Assembly (NCBI GenBank): GCA_946885845.1
Contig: CAMPHJ010000005.1
Location: 1 to 64,000 of the forward strand
Source: an uncultured Sphingobium sp.
Lineage (GTDB): Bacteria; Pseudomonadota; Alphaproteobacteria; Sphingomonadales; Sphingomonadaceae
Direction: 5' to 3'
Length of the DNA: 64,000 bases
A program made the position numbers and the translations under genes. Positions 17,490 through 25,851 of the stretch are shown in pieces (the first letter of the stretch is position 1; every line of letters starts with the position of its first letter). The notes under the pieces were generated by a model that worked only from the letters and a program-made list of their open reading frames with translations, was not told the origin of the DNA and did not search any database.

Positions 17490-18227
17490 ATGACCTATTG
17501 TGTGGCGGTTCGCGTGGATCAGGGTCTGGTCATGCTGTCCGACACCCGCACCAATGCGGGCATGGACAATATCGCGCGTTTTCGGAAGAGCTTTACCTAT
17601 AGCGTCGCGGGCGAACGCGCGATCACGCTGATGTGTTCGGGCAACCTGTCGATCACCCAGGGGGTGAAGGCGATGCTGGGCAGGGCGATCAAGGATTCGC
17701 AGCGCGATCCAGAGATTGAAAGCATCCTGAATTGCGCGACCATGCACCGTGTGGCCCAACTGGTGGGCGACGCGATGTGCGAGATGCAGCATCATTATCG
17801 CAGCACCATCGAAATGCAGGGGTCGGGGGCGGATGCGTCCATCCTGGTCGCGGGGCAGCGGCGGGGCGGCAAACAGCGCCTCTACCTCATCTATTCAGCG
17901 GGCAACTTCATCGAAGCCACGGAGGACACGCCGTTCTTTCAGATTGGCGAACATAAATATGGCAAGCCGATCCTGGACCGCATCGTCCGTCGCGAAACGA
18001 CGTTGGAAGACGCAACCAAAGCGGTCCTTGTCTCGATGGATTCGACCCTTCGTTCCAACCTGTCCGTCGGCATGCCGCTGGACCTGACCGTCATCGAACG
18101 CGATCAGTTCGATTTCCGGGTCCGCACCCGGATCGAGGCGGATAATGAAGAATTCCAGCTGCTCTCGCTCGGCTGGTCGGCGGCGCTGCGAAAGGGTTTT
18201 GAGGACCTGCCCAACGTGCTGGGCTGA
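17490..18227 (+). CDS. Anbu, proteasome-like Ntn-hydrolase peptidase
   Basis: Anbu (ancestral beta subunit) is a bacterial relative of the 20S proteasome beta subunit and HslV that forms open helical or ring assemblies. The 245-residue protein starts MTYCVAVRVDQGLVMLSDTRTNAG, so removal of Met leaves Thr2 as the predicted N-terminal nucleophile. SAGNFIEATEDTPFFQIGEHKYGKP is the other diagnostic block. The start must be ATG 17490 to expose Thr2; TAGGAG lies 11 bases upstream. It closes the ATP-grasp/alpha-E/transglutaminase cluster, as in many proteobacteria. The physiological substrate is not known. Confidence 0.92.
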   Translation: MTYCVAVRVDQGLVMLSDTRTNAGMDNIARFRKSFTYSVAGERAITLMCSGNLSITQGVKAMLGRAIKDSQRDPEIESILNCATMHRVAQLVGDAMCEMQHHYRSTIEMQGSGADASILVAGQRRGGKQRLYLIYSAGNFIEATEDTPFFQIGEHKYGKPILDRIVRRETTLEDATKAVLVSMDSTLRSNLSVGMPLDLTVIERDQFDFRVRTRIEADNEEFQLLSLGWSAALRKGFEDLPNVLG

Positions 18228-18379
18228 TCGGCTGTAACGGTCGAGGCGGCCTTGGCCAACGGCGCGGAGTGGCTGAGCTTCCCGGCGATCAAGCAAATGC
18301 ATCAGACGGTTGGGCTTGCGTGTCCGCCGTTGCAGCCTATTTCATCGCGACGAACGAATCTGAACGCCGGGGACATTTG

Positions 18380-19342
18380 ATGACCGCAAGCCATTCCACT
18401 CGCATGCTGATCCTGGGATCGGGACCTGCGGGCCTTTCCGCCGCCATTTACGGCGCGCGTGCTGGCCTCGCCCCCATCGTCGTGCAGGGCATGCAACCGG
18501 GTGGGCAGCTGACCATCACCACAGACGTGGAAAATTATCCCGGCTTTCGCGACGTCATCCAGGGTCCCTGGCTGATGGAGCAGATGCAGGCGCAGGCCGA
18601 ACATGTCGGCGCAAAGATGATGTACGACCAGATTGTCGAGGTTGACCTGTCCGAACGTCCCTTCCGGCTAAAGGGTGACGGCGGCGCGGTCTACTATGCC
18701 GACAGTCTGGTGATTTCGACCGGCGCGCAGGCGAAATGGCTGGGCGCTGAGGGCGAGCAGCTGTTGCAGGGCAAGGGCGTGTCAGCTTGCGCCACCTGCG
18801 ATGGGTTTTTCTATCGCGGCAAGAAAGTGGTCGTGATCGGCGGCGGCAATACCGCTGTCGAAGAAGCGCTTTACCTCACCAATCACAGCCATGACGTGAC
18901 CCTGATCCACCGCCGTGATTCGCTGCGCGCGGAAAAGATTTTGCAGCAGCGTCTGTTCGCTCACCCGAACATCAAGGTGCTGTGGAACCAGAAGATCGAG
19001 CGGTTTGTCGGTGGTGGCAATCCTGAAGGACTGGTGGGCGTCGACCTGATCGATACGGTGACCGGCAAGGCGTCCCATATTGAGACAGATGGCGCGTTCG
19101 TGGCGATCGGCCACCAGCCCGCAACGGAATTGTTCGCGGGCAAGCTCCCGATGGACGATGGCTATCTGCTGGTGGATCCGGGAACGACCCGCACCAATAT
19201 CCCCGGCGTCTTTGCGGCGGGCGACGTCACCGATAAAATCTACCGGCAGGCGGTGACGGCGGCGGGCATGGGCTGCATGGCGGCGCTGGACGTGGAAAAA
19301 TTCCTGGCCGAAGCCGATTTTGAAGCAATGGCAGCGGAATAA
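18380..19342 (+). CDS. trxB: Thioredoxin-disulfide reductase TrxB
   Basis: TrxB transfers electrons from NADPH through FAD to thioredoxin. The 320-residue protein has LGSGPAGLSAAIY for FAD near residue 12, the redox-active Cys137-Ala-Thr-Cys140, VIGGGNTAVEEALYL for NADPH binding, and the C-terminal FAAGDVTDKIYRQAVTAAGMGCMAALD flavin motif. Length and motif order are canonical for low-molecular-weight TrxB. ATG 18380 gives the standard N-terminus; the frame is open upstream to 18269 without a ribosome site. It lies 152 bases from the Anbu operon and is convergent with the exosortase-locus carrier protein gene. Confidence 0.95.
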   Translation: MTASHSTRMLILGSGPAGLSAAIYGARAGLAPIVVQGMQPGGQLTITTDVENYPGFRDVIQGPWLMEQMQAQAEHVGAKMMYDQIVEVDLSERPFRLKGDGGAVYYADSLVISTGAQAKWLGAEGEQLLQGKGVSACATCDGFFYRGKKVVVIGGGNTAVEEALYLTNHSHDVTLIHRRDSLRAEKILQQRLFAHPNIKVLWNQKIERFVGGGNPEGLVGVDLIDTVTGKASHIETDGAFVAIGHQPATELFAGKLPMDDGYLLVDPGTTRTNIPGVFAAGDVTDKIYRQAVTAAGMGCMAALDVEKFLAEADFEAMAAE

Positions 19343-19354
19343 GCTGGTCAGTCG

Positions 19355-19394
19355 GCTGGGTCGAACTGCGCGAGAACAGCAGTTCCGACCCAGC
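19355..19394. terminator. Hairpin between convergent trxB and acyl carrier genes
   Basis: GCTGGGTCGAACT and AGTTCCGACCCAGC pair almost perfectly (one bulged base) around a short loop. The hairpin lies between the trxB stop and the stop of the leftward carrier-protein gene. It has no long T-run, but position and stability suggest a bidirectional terminator. Confidence 0.6.
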
Positions 19395-19396
19395 GA

Positions 19397-19669
19397 TTAT
19401 TGCGCCAGCTTTGCCTTGGCAAAGGCAGCCAGCGTGCCGAATGTTTCGAATGTTTCGCCATCAATATCGTCATCCTCGATCAGGATGCCAAGGCGATCTT
19501 CCATTTCCGTGAGCAGGCTTGCGACGGCCATGGAGTCCAGTTCGGGAAGAGCGCCGAACAGCGGCGTGCCGCTGTCAAAGGCGTCGACGCGATCCTGTGA
19601 CAGTGCCAGCACGTCACGCAGAAGGTCCCGTACCACCGTTTCGATATCGCTTGTCCGGTCGACCGGCAT
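19397..19669 (-). CDS. Acyl carrier protein of the exosortase A locus
   Basis: A 90-residue phosphopantetheine-binding protein distinct from AcpP. The attachment motif is ELDSMAVASLL, with Ser in the usual position at the start of helix 2, in a protein rich in Asp and Glu (EDDDIDGE). ATG 19669 is preceded by GGCGGGA at good spacing; an upstream in-frame ATG at 19687 lacks a ribosome site. Carrier proteins like this are regularly encoded with the AMP-forming ligase and PLP decarboxylase of XrtA loci, where they probably carry an activated acyl group for polysaccharide or lipid modification. Confidence 0.85.
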   Translation of the reverse strand: MPVDRTSDIETVVRDLLRDVLALSQDRVDAFDSGTPLFGALPELDSMAVASLLTEMEDRLGILIEDDDIDGETFETFGTLAAFAKAKLAQ

Positions 19670-19715
19670 TGTTTGTCCCGCCCGCATGATGGGCGCCTAC
19701 CTAATCGTTCCGCCC

Positions 19716-20750
19716 CTAGCCGACAAGGGCGGAAATGGCGGTACGCGCGGCGGGCAGCCATGCCGAAGCGAAGCGGGGGTTGAAGAAGTCGAGACGGTGG
19801 AGCGCTTCCCGCCGGTCCATCCATTCCGCCTTATAGGCATTGTCCCCGGTGCCATAATCGATCCGCTGCACCGCGTCGGTATCGATGGCATGCGCGAACA
19901 TCGCGTGGCTGAGCAACGTTCCAGGCGAAGCACCGTCGAACGCGCGGTCATGGGCCAGCTTGTGAATCAGCGCCGTGCCATTTTCGACTGTCCAGAACTG
20001 CGTCGCGATGGGCTGGCCGTGCAGGCGAACGAAGCCCAGGCGCAAAGCTCCCGCAGCGGCTTCCCGTTCCGCCAGCGCTCGCAGGAAGGCAAGACCGGGT
20101 TCGGGCTGTTTCCAGCTGCTGGCATGGACGGTGACATAGTCGCGCCACAGGGCGTCATTGACCTGCTGCCCGATGTCGATGGTGAAGCGGCTGGCGCGGG
20201 CCTTGCGCTGCAACTGATTGCGCAGGCGGCCGGGGCGGTCGGCCCAATAGGCAGCGAAGTCGCGGCCATTCAGGTCAAGCAGATGGCGGCCGCCCATCGG
20301 GCGCCGCACAGCGAGCCATCCAGCGCGGCGAAAGGCGTCGAGTAGCAGGTCGGCATAATCGGTGACGGGATAAAGGTCGACATGTGCGCTGTCGGTAACA
20401 AGATGCGCAGCCATCACTTCGACCAGCCGACGCCGGGTTTCCGGGCATGGATCACCGATGAAGATCGGCGACCAGGAAAAGCTGTACCAGTTGGCAAGTG
20501 CGCTCAACCGCCGCGCGGTGGGAGACATCAGGAACAGCCAAGCTTCATTGCCATCCTCCATCGTATGAAGGATGCGCACCGGCACTTTGCCGAAACAATG
20601 GGCGTGCAGCGATTCGAACCAGTCGATCCGGTCGAACAGCGAAGGGGTGGAAGCGCGATCCATCCGTCCCGCCAGCGCGCCGCGAGCATGGGCAATCGTG
20701 CTATATTCCCTTGCGACCAGCAAACCACTATCTCCCCGTCGCCCCCGCAT
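19716..20750 (-). CDS. GNAT/FemAB-like acyltransferase of the exosortase A locus
   Basis: A roughly 345-residue protein with a C-terminal GNAT/BioF2-like acyltransferase domain: the FAAYWADRPGRLRNQLQRKARAS, LRLGFVRLHGQPIATQFWTV, TALIHKLAHD, PGTLLSHAMFAHAID and DYGTGDNAYKAEWM blocks match that group. It probably moves an acyl or amino-acyl group from the neighbouring carrier protein to a substrate. The start is uncertain: ATG 20750 has no ribosome site, while TTG 20723 has GGGGAGA seven bases upstream. The gene is divergent from the acyl-CoA ligase with only a few tens of bases between, and 46 bases precede the carrier gene downstream. Confidence 0.8.
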   Translation of the reverse strand: MRGRRGDSGLLVAREYSTIAHARGALAGRMDRASTPSLFDRIDWFESLHAHCFGKVPVRILHTMEDGNEAWLFLMSPTARRLSALANWYSFSWSPIFIGDPCPETRRRLVEVMAAHLVTDSAHVDLYPVTDYADLLLDAFRRAGWLAVRRPMGGRHLLDLNGRDFAAYWADRPGRLRNQLQRKARASRFTIDIGQQVNDALWRDYVTVHASSWKQPEPGLAFLRALAEREAAAGALRLGFVRLHGQPIATQFWTVENGTALIHKLAHDRAFDGASPGTLLSHAMFAHAIDTDAVQRIDYGTGDNAYKAEWMDRREALHRLDFFNPRFASAWLPAARTAISALVG

Positions 20751-20769
20751 GTAGGTGAAAAGTCTGGAA

Positions 20770-22314
20770 ATGAAGTTAAGCAACAGCCTGGAACGCACAC
20801 CGGCCGTGATCGACGGCGCTGAAGTGTTGCCCATCGACCATGTGCTTTTGCGCGGTGACCCTGCCGGCCTGGCGCTGGACGGTCGGTCGGGAACGCAAAA
20901 TTATGCTGAGCTGGAAGAAACGCTGGGACGACTGGCGGGCTGGCTCGCTGGGTTCGGTCTTGAGCGCGGGGCAAGGGTCGCCAGCTGGATGGCGAAAGGA
21001 CCCGTTGCCGCGCTGATGCCGCTTGCCGCGCCCCGTGCTGGGTTGGTCCATGTCCCGATCAACCCGTTGCTCAGGCACGCACAGGTGGCCCATATTCTGG
21101 CCGACAGTGGGGCGCGCCTGTTGATTGGCACGGCGGCCCGGATCGACACGCTGGGGGCCGCCGATGTGCCGGATGAATGCCGCCTGCTGCGGGAGGAGGA
21201 CGCCGCTTGTGCGATGAGCGGGGGCAGCGCGATTGGCCCGTCCGATGCCGAACCGCACGATCTGGCCGCCATTCTGTACACCAGCGGGTCCACCGGCAGG
21301 CCCAAGGGCGTAATGCTCAGCCACACCAATCTATGGCTGGGCGCGGCGTCGGTGGCCGAATATCTGGGGCTAGGCGCGCAGGACAGGACGCTTTGCGTGC
21401 TGCCATTCAGCTTTGACTATGGGCAGAATCAGCTGCTTTCGACCTGGTTTGCGGGGGGATGCGTCTACCCGCTGGACTATCTGACGCCGCGCGACGTCAT
21501 GAAGGCGGTAGAGCGGCGCGATATCACGACGCTGGCGGGCGTGCCCCCGCTCTGGGTGCAGTTGACCGAATTGAACTGGCCGCCGGAAGTCGCGGGAAGG
21601 CTGCGGCGGATCACCAATAGCGGCGGGGCGCTGACTCGCCCCTTGGTGGCGAAGCTGTGCAGTCTGTTCGCCAACGCCGACATCTATCCCATGTATGGGC
21701 TGACAGAGGCGTTTCGATCCACCTATTTGCCGCCCGCGCTGGTGGACAGTCATCCCGATTCGATGGGATCGGCCATTCCCCATGCGGAAATTCTGGTGGT
21801 GCGGCCCGATGGGGTCGTGGCCGCCGATGATGAACCGGGAGAATTGGTGCATTGCGGTCCGCTGGTCGCGCAGGGCTATTGGCAGGATGCGGCGCGCACG
21901 GCAGAGCGGTTCCGCCCCGCGCCGCCCGCATCGCGTTATGGCGGTATGGCGGTCTGGTCCGGCGACACGGTGCGTCGCGATGCGCAGGGCCTGCTGTATT
22001 TCATTGGCCGCGACGACGCGATGATCAAGTCGGCGGGCAACCGCATCAGCCCGACGGAGATTGAGGAGGCGGCGGTCGCTGTGCCGGGCGTGGCTGAAGC
22101 GGTGGCGATGGGCGTCAAGGATGAACGGTTGGGGCAGGCCGTGCTGCTGTTGATCCGATCCACCGATCCGCTGGCGGAGGCGCTGGTCGAAGCGCGGCTG
22201 AAGGCTGAACTGCCCAATTTCATGCATCCGCGCACGATCGTCAGGCGGGATGAATTTCCGCGAACGCCCAATGGAAAGATAGACCGGGTAGCATTGATGG
22301 GGGAATTTGACTGA
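20770..22314 (+). CDS. Acyl-CoA ligase (AMP-forming), exosortase A system-associated
   Basis: A 514-residue adenylate-forming enzyme (ANL superfamily) that activates a carboxylic acid as acyl-AMP and then loads CoA or a carrier protein. Motifs are visible in order: the P-loop YTSGSTGRPKGVMLSH near residue 175, PMYGLTEAFRS, the SGDTVRRDAQGLLYFIGRDDAMIKSAGNRISPTEIE hinge region, and the C-terminal catalytic lysine in RTPNGKIDR. Its stop overlaps the start of the PLP decarboxylase (TGATG). The pairing with that decarboxylase and a carrier protein is characteristic of XrtA loci; the natural acid is unknown. Confidence 0.92.
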   Translation: MKLSNSLERTPAVIDGAEVLPIDHVLLRGDPAGLALDGRSGTQNYAELEETLGRLAGWLAGFGLERGARVASWMAKGPVAALMPLAAPRAGLVHVPINPLLRHAQVAHILADSGARLLIGTAARIDTLGAADVPDECRLLREEDAACAMSGGSAIGPSDAEPHDLAAILYTSGSTGRPKGVMLSHTNLWLGAASVAEYLGLGAQDRTLCVLPFSFDYGQNQLLSTWFAGGCVYPLDYLTPRDVMKAVERRDITTLAGVPPLWVQLTELNWPPEVAGRLRRITNSGGALTRPLVAKLCSLFANADIYPMYGLTEAFRSTYLPPALVDSHPDSMGSAIPHAEILVVRPDGVVAADDEPGELVHCGPLVAQGYWQDAARTAERFRPAPPASRYGGMAVWSGDTVRRDAQGLLYFIGRDDAMIKSAGNRISPTEIEEAAVAVPGVAEAVAMGVKDERLGQAVLLLIRSTDPLAEALVEARLKAELPNFMHPRTIVRRDEFPRTPNGKIDRVALMGEFD

Positions 22315-23546
22315 TGAAGCCGATGGGTCCGATCCCGCCTTTCTTCACTGGCGAAGACGGCATGTTGCTGATCGGCGGCTGTGGCGCGGCCAGTCTGGTG
22401 GAGGAGGCGGGGGACACGCCGCTGTTCGTCTATGACATGGGCATCGTTCAGCGTCAGGTGCAGGATTGGCGTGACGCCATGCCGTCGATGCTGTCGCTGC
22501 ATTACGCGGTAAAGGCCAACCCTTATCCGCCATTGCTTCACCGCATGGCGGCGCTGGTGGACGGTTTCGACGTGGCGTCGGGCGGGGAAATGGGCCGGGC
22601 GTTGGAGGCGGGAATGGACCCTGCCCATGTCAGCTTTGCCGGGCCGGGGAAGCGGGACGATGAACTGGTCGCGGCGATCGATTCGGGCGTTACCATTAAC
22701 CTGGAATCCGAAGGAGAAGCACGCCGCGCCATGGCCATCGCCGGGCAGCGGGGCCGTACGCCCAGACTGGCCGTTCGCGTCAATCCCGATTTCGACCTGA
22801 AGGGGTCGGGGATGCGGATGGGCGGCGGAGCCAAGCCTTTTGGAGTGGATGCCGACCGGGCGGCGGCGCTTGCCCGCTCGTTGATCGATGCGGGCGCCGA
22901 CTGGCGGGGCTGGCATATCTTTGCAGGGTCGCAGGCTCTGGATGCGTCGGCCTTGATCGAAACGCAGGCGGCGACGGTGGCGCTGGCGGCGCGACTGTCC
23001 GACACCGTTGGCGTCACGCCGCCGCTGGTCAATCTGGGCGGGGGCTTTGGCATCCCCTATTTCCCCGGAGATGCGCGGCTGGACATCAGGCCTATCGGCG
23101 AAGCGCTGGCGTATGTGCTGGATGCGCGGGCCGACATTCTGGCAGGCAGCGGGTTCGCGATGGAACTTGGCCGCTGGCTGGTGGGCGAATGCGGGGTCTA
23201 CCTGACCCGCGTCGTTGATGTGAAGGTCAGCCAGGGCGAAACATTCGTGGTTGTGGACGGCGGCCTGCATCACCAGCTCGCCGCCAGTGGCAATTTCGGC
23301 ACCGTCGTCCGCCGCAACTATCCGATAGCCGTGGCGAACCGCTATGGGGAAGGCCCGGCGGACCAGGCGGTCACTGTCGTTGGCTGCCTGTGCACCCCCA
23401 TGGACAAGCTGGGCGACAAGGTGGCGTTGCCAACGGTGGAGGAAGGTGACCTGATCGCGCTGTTTCTGGCAGGCGCATATGGGGCGTCGGCGAGTCCCGC
23501 GGCCTTTCTGGGGCATCCCAACCCATTGGAACTGTTGGTCGGATGA
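22314..23546 (+). CDS. PLP-dependent decarboxylase, exosortase A system-associated
   Basis: A 410-residue fold-III decarboxylase related to diaminopimelate and ornithine decarboxylases. The cofactor lysine is Lys67 in HYAVKANPYP, with GFDVASGGEMGRALEAG, the glycine-rich LGGGFGIPYF phosphate-binding loop, and a C-terminal CxP motif (VGCLCTPMDKLGD) typical of the active-site cysteine. It overlaps the ligase gene, so the two act together. It would produce an amine or a D/L-amino-acid-derived group, perhaps to be joined to the activated acyl group; the actual substrate cannot be told from the sequence. Confidence 0.9.
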   Translation: MKPMGPIPPFFTGEDGMLLIGGCGAASLVEEAGDTPLFVYDMGIVQRQVQDWRDAMPSMLSLHYAVKANPYPPLLHRMAALVDGFDVASGGEMGRALEAGMDPAHVSFAGPGKRDDELVAAIDSGVTINLESEGEARRAMAIAGQRGRTPRLAVRVNPDFDLKGSGMRMGGGAKPFGVDADRAAALARSLIDAGADWRGWHIFAGSQALDASALIETQAATVALAARLSDTVGVTPPLVNLGGGFGIPYFPGDARLDIRPIGEALAYVLDARADILAGSGFAMELGRWLVGECGVYLTRVVDVKVSQGETFVVVDGGLHHQLAASGNFGTVVRRNYPIAVANRYGEGPADQAVTVVGCLCTPMDKLGDKVALPTVEEGDLIALFLAGAYGASASPAAFLGHPNPLELLVG

Positions 23547-23634
23547 CGTCGGGAACGGCTGAGGCCTAACCCAATCTTTACCCTTTGAGTGCAAGAAGAA
23601 GCCCAAAGCCCATGGCTTGATGGCTCGCTTGCCT

Positions 23635-23662
23635 GTGCAGCGGCCATCCCGCGCGGCTGCAC
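23635..23662 (+). promoter_or_regulatory. Stem-loop just before the polysaccharide export gene
   Basis: GTGCAGC (23635-23641) and GCTGCAC (23656-23662) form a 7-bp perfect stem ending about five bases before the AGAGGTGAAG ribosome site of the export lipoprotein gene. It may be a weak terminator for the upstream ligase/decarboxylase message or an element controlling translation of the export gene. Confidence 0.4.
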
Positions 23663-23676
23663 GAAGAGGTGAAGAT

Positions 23677-24321
23677 ATGCGTTTTCTGTCTGTTTCCCGG
23701 GCTCTGATCGGCGCAGCGATCCCGGCGGTCGCGCTTTCAGCTTGCGCATCGGGGGGCGGTGGGCGGCAGCTTCCGCCAGCATCCTTCGTGTCTCAGGAAG
23801 AAGGACCGGGCGAACAATATGTGATCGGCCCTCTCGATGACCTGACCGTGTTCGTGTGGCGCAATCCCGAACTGGGCGCAAAGGTGCAGGTGCGGCCCGA
23901 CGGTCGTATCACCACGCCGCTGGTCACCGACATGGCGGCAGTGGGCAAGACGCCCAAGCAGCTGGCCGACGACATGAAGGTGGCGCTCACCAAATATATC
24001 GAAAACCCGCTGGTGTCGGTGATCGTCAACAATTTTTCAGGCACGTTCAGCCAGCAGGTGCGGATCGTCGGCGCGACCGAAAAGCCTGCGTCCATTCCCT
24101 ATCGCGCGAACATGACGCTGCTCGACGCCATGATCTCTGTCGGCGGCCTCAGCGAATATGCGGCGGGTAACCGCGCGCGGCTGGTCCGCTTCAACAAGGA
24201 AGCGGGCAAGCAGCAGGAATATCAGGTCCGCATCGGCGACCTGCTGAAACGCGGCGATAGCAAGGCAAATGTCATGCTGGCGCCCGGCGACGTCATCATC
24301 ATTCCTGAAAGCATGTTCTGA
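23677..24321 (+). CDS. Polysaccharide export outer-membrane lipoprotein, XrtA system
   Basis: A 214-residue Wza-like protein (Poly_export and SLBB domains), the outer-membrane exit channel for polysaccharide in the XrtA/PEP-CTERM export system. The signal peptide ends in the lipobox ALSAC with Cys23. The export domain follows (YVIGPLDDLTVFVWRNPELG, VRPDGRITTPLV), then an SLBB region (VRIVGATEKPASIPYRANMTLLDAMISVGGL) and the final MLAPGDVIIIPES. At this size it lacks the extra domains of Wza and relies on partners. The chain-length regulator starts one base after its stop. Confidence 0.93.
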   Translation: MRFLSVSRALIGAAIPAVALSACASGGGGRQLPPASFVSQEEGPGEQYVIGPLDDLTVFVWRNPELGAKVQVRPDGRITTPLVTDMAAVGKTPKQLADDMKVALTKYIENPLVSVIVNNFSGTFSQQVRIVGATEKPASIPYRANMTLLDAMISVGGLSEYAAGNRARLVRFNKEAGKQQEYQVRIGDLLKRGDSKANVMLAPGDVIIIPESMF

Positions 24322-24322
24322 T

Positions 24323-25837
24323 ATGGCGGGACTTTATGATGAACTGCTGATCGTCCTGCACGGCATCTGGAACCGGCGCTGGCTGGCCCTGGCCGTGGCG
24401 TGGGGCGTGTGCATGCTGGGCTGGCTGGGCGTGGCGCTCGTCCCCAACAGCTATGAAAGCAAGGCGCGGGTCTATGTGAACACCCAGTCGCTGTTGCAGG
24501 ACAAGGTGGGCATCACCCAGGTCCAGTCGCAACAGGACCTGGACCGTGTGCGTCAGACTTTGGCCAGCACCGGCAATCTGGAACGGGTGGTGAAGGAAAC
24601 CGACCTCAACCAGACGGTCAGCGGCCCGCGCGACGTGGCGGCAAAGATCACGACCCTGCGCGAAGGCATCACGGTGATGGCGCAGGCCGACCCCAGCATG
24701 ATCGACATCAGCGCGAAGTCGGCCGATTCGGGCCTGTCCGACGGCGCCAATGCGCGCATCGCTCAGCAGGTCGTGCAAAAACTGATCGACATATTCCAGG
24801 AAGCCAATCTGTCGTCCGATCGCGTGGAAACCAAGCAGAGCCTGGCCTTCCTCGACCAACAGATATCTGAGCGCGGCAAGCAACTGGCCGTCGCGGAACA
24901 GCGCCGGGTCGAATTCGAACAGCGCTATGCAGGCGTCCTTCCGGGCGCCGGGTCCATCGGTCAGCGCATGGACGCGGCCCGGATGGAAATCAACAATATC
25001 GAATCGCAACTGGCACAGGCCCAGGGCGCGCTGAGCGCCATGAACGGGCAGCTGGCGGGCACTCCGCAGACACTGCCTGGCACGGGCGTTTCGGGCGGCC
25101 CTTCGGCTCTGGCGCAGGCGCAGGGCGATCTGGCGGGCATGCGCGCGCGCGGATGGACCAGCAGCCACCCGGACGTCATCGCTGCCCAGCGGCAGGTCGA
25201 TGCACTGCGCAAGCAAGGCGGCGGTGTCGCGGTCGGCGGCACGCCGAACCCCGCTTATCTTTCCATCAAATCGATGCAGGCCGAACGCGCTGCGACGGTG
25301 CAGGCGCTTCAGGCCCGCAAGGGGCAATTGCAGGCGGACCTCGCCGCCATGTCGTCGCGTCAGACCGATGAGCCTGGCCTCGCCGCCGAGCAGGAAAAGC
25401 TCGACCGCGACTATCAGGTGCTCAAGACCCAATATGACAAGCTGCTCGCCGACCGCGAGGAAATCCGCTTGCGCGGCGATGTGAAGACGGAAACCGGCGC
25501 GGTGCAGTTCCGTGTCGTCAATCCGCCCAGCGCGCCAACCGCGCCGACCGCGCCGAACCGGCCGTTGCTGCTGGTCGGGGTGCTCATTGTGGGCATTGGC
25601 GCGGGCGTTGGCACAGCCTTTGCCGTGGGACAGCTCAAGGGCAGCTTTCCCACAGCGGCCCGGCTTGAACGCGCCATCGGCCTGCCGGTGATCGGGTCCA
25701 TCACCCAGACGGTCAGCGCCACGCAGAGGGCGGTCCAAAAACAGCGGCTGAAATGGTTTGCAGGCGCGAGCGGTGGGCTGGCGGCGGTTTGCATGCTGCT
25801 GGTCCTGGTCGAATTCATCCAGCGCGGCATGGCCTGA
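24323..25837 (+). CDS. XrtA-system polysaccharide chain-length determinant
   Basis: A 504-residue Wzz/GNVR-type polysaccharide copolymerase. It has an N-terminal membrane helix (about residues 19-38), a long periplasmic coiled-coil domain containing the EQEKLDRDYQVLKTQYDKLLADREEIRLRG motif region, the PPSAPTAPTAPNRP proline-rich stretch, and a second helix near residue 420. A third hydrophobic stretch sits at the end (VCMLLVLVEF). It sets chain length and contacts the tyrosine kinase encoded 14 bases downstream. Unlike fused Wzc proteins, the kinase is separate here. Confidence 0.92.
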   Translation: MAGLYDELLIVLHGIWNRRWLALAVAWGVCMLGWLGVALVPNSYESKARVYVNTQSLLQDKVGITQVQSQQDLDRVRQTLASTGNLERVVKETDLNQTVSGPRDVAAKITTLREGITVMAQADPSMIDISAKSADSGLSDGANARIAQQVVQKLIDIFQEANLSSDRVETKQSLAFLDQQISERGKQLAVAEQRRVEFEQRYAGVLPGAGSIGQRMDAARMEINNIESQLAQAQGALSAMNGQLAGTPQTLPGTGVSGGPSALAQAQGDLAGMRARGWTSSHPDVIAAQRQVDALRKQGGGVAVGGTPNPAYLSIKSMQAERAATVQALQARKGQLQADLAAMSSRQTDEPGLAAEQEKLDRDYQVLKTQYDKLLADREEIRLRGDVKTETGAVQFRVVNPPSAPTAPTAPNRPLLLVGVLIVGIGAGVGTAFAVGQLKGSFPTAARLERAIGLPVIGSITQTVSATQRAVQKQRLKWFAGASGGLAAVCMLLVLVEFIQRGMA

Positions 25838-25851
25838 AAGAGAGCGGTAAT

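Noticed and set aside
21936..23606. Long leftward open frame (556 codons) opposite the ligase and decarboxylase genes
   Set aside because: Antisense shadow of two well-supported genes. It has no family motifs, Arg/His/Gln-rich shadow composition and no ribosome site; high GC makes such frames common.
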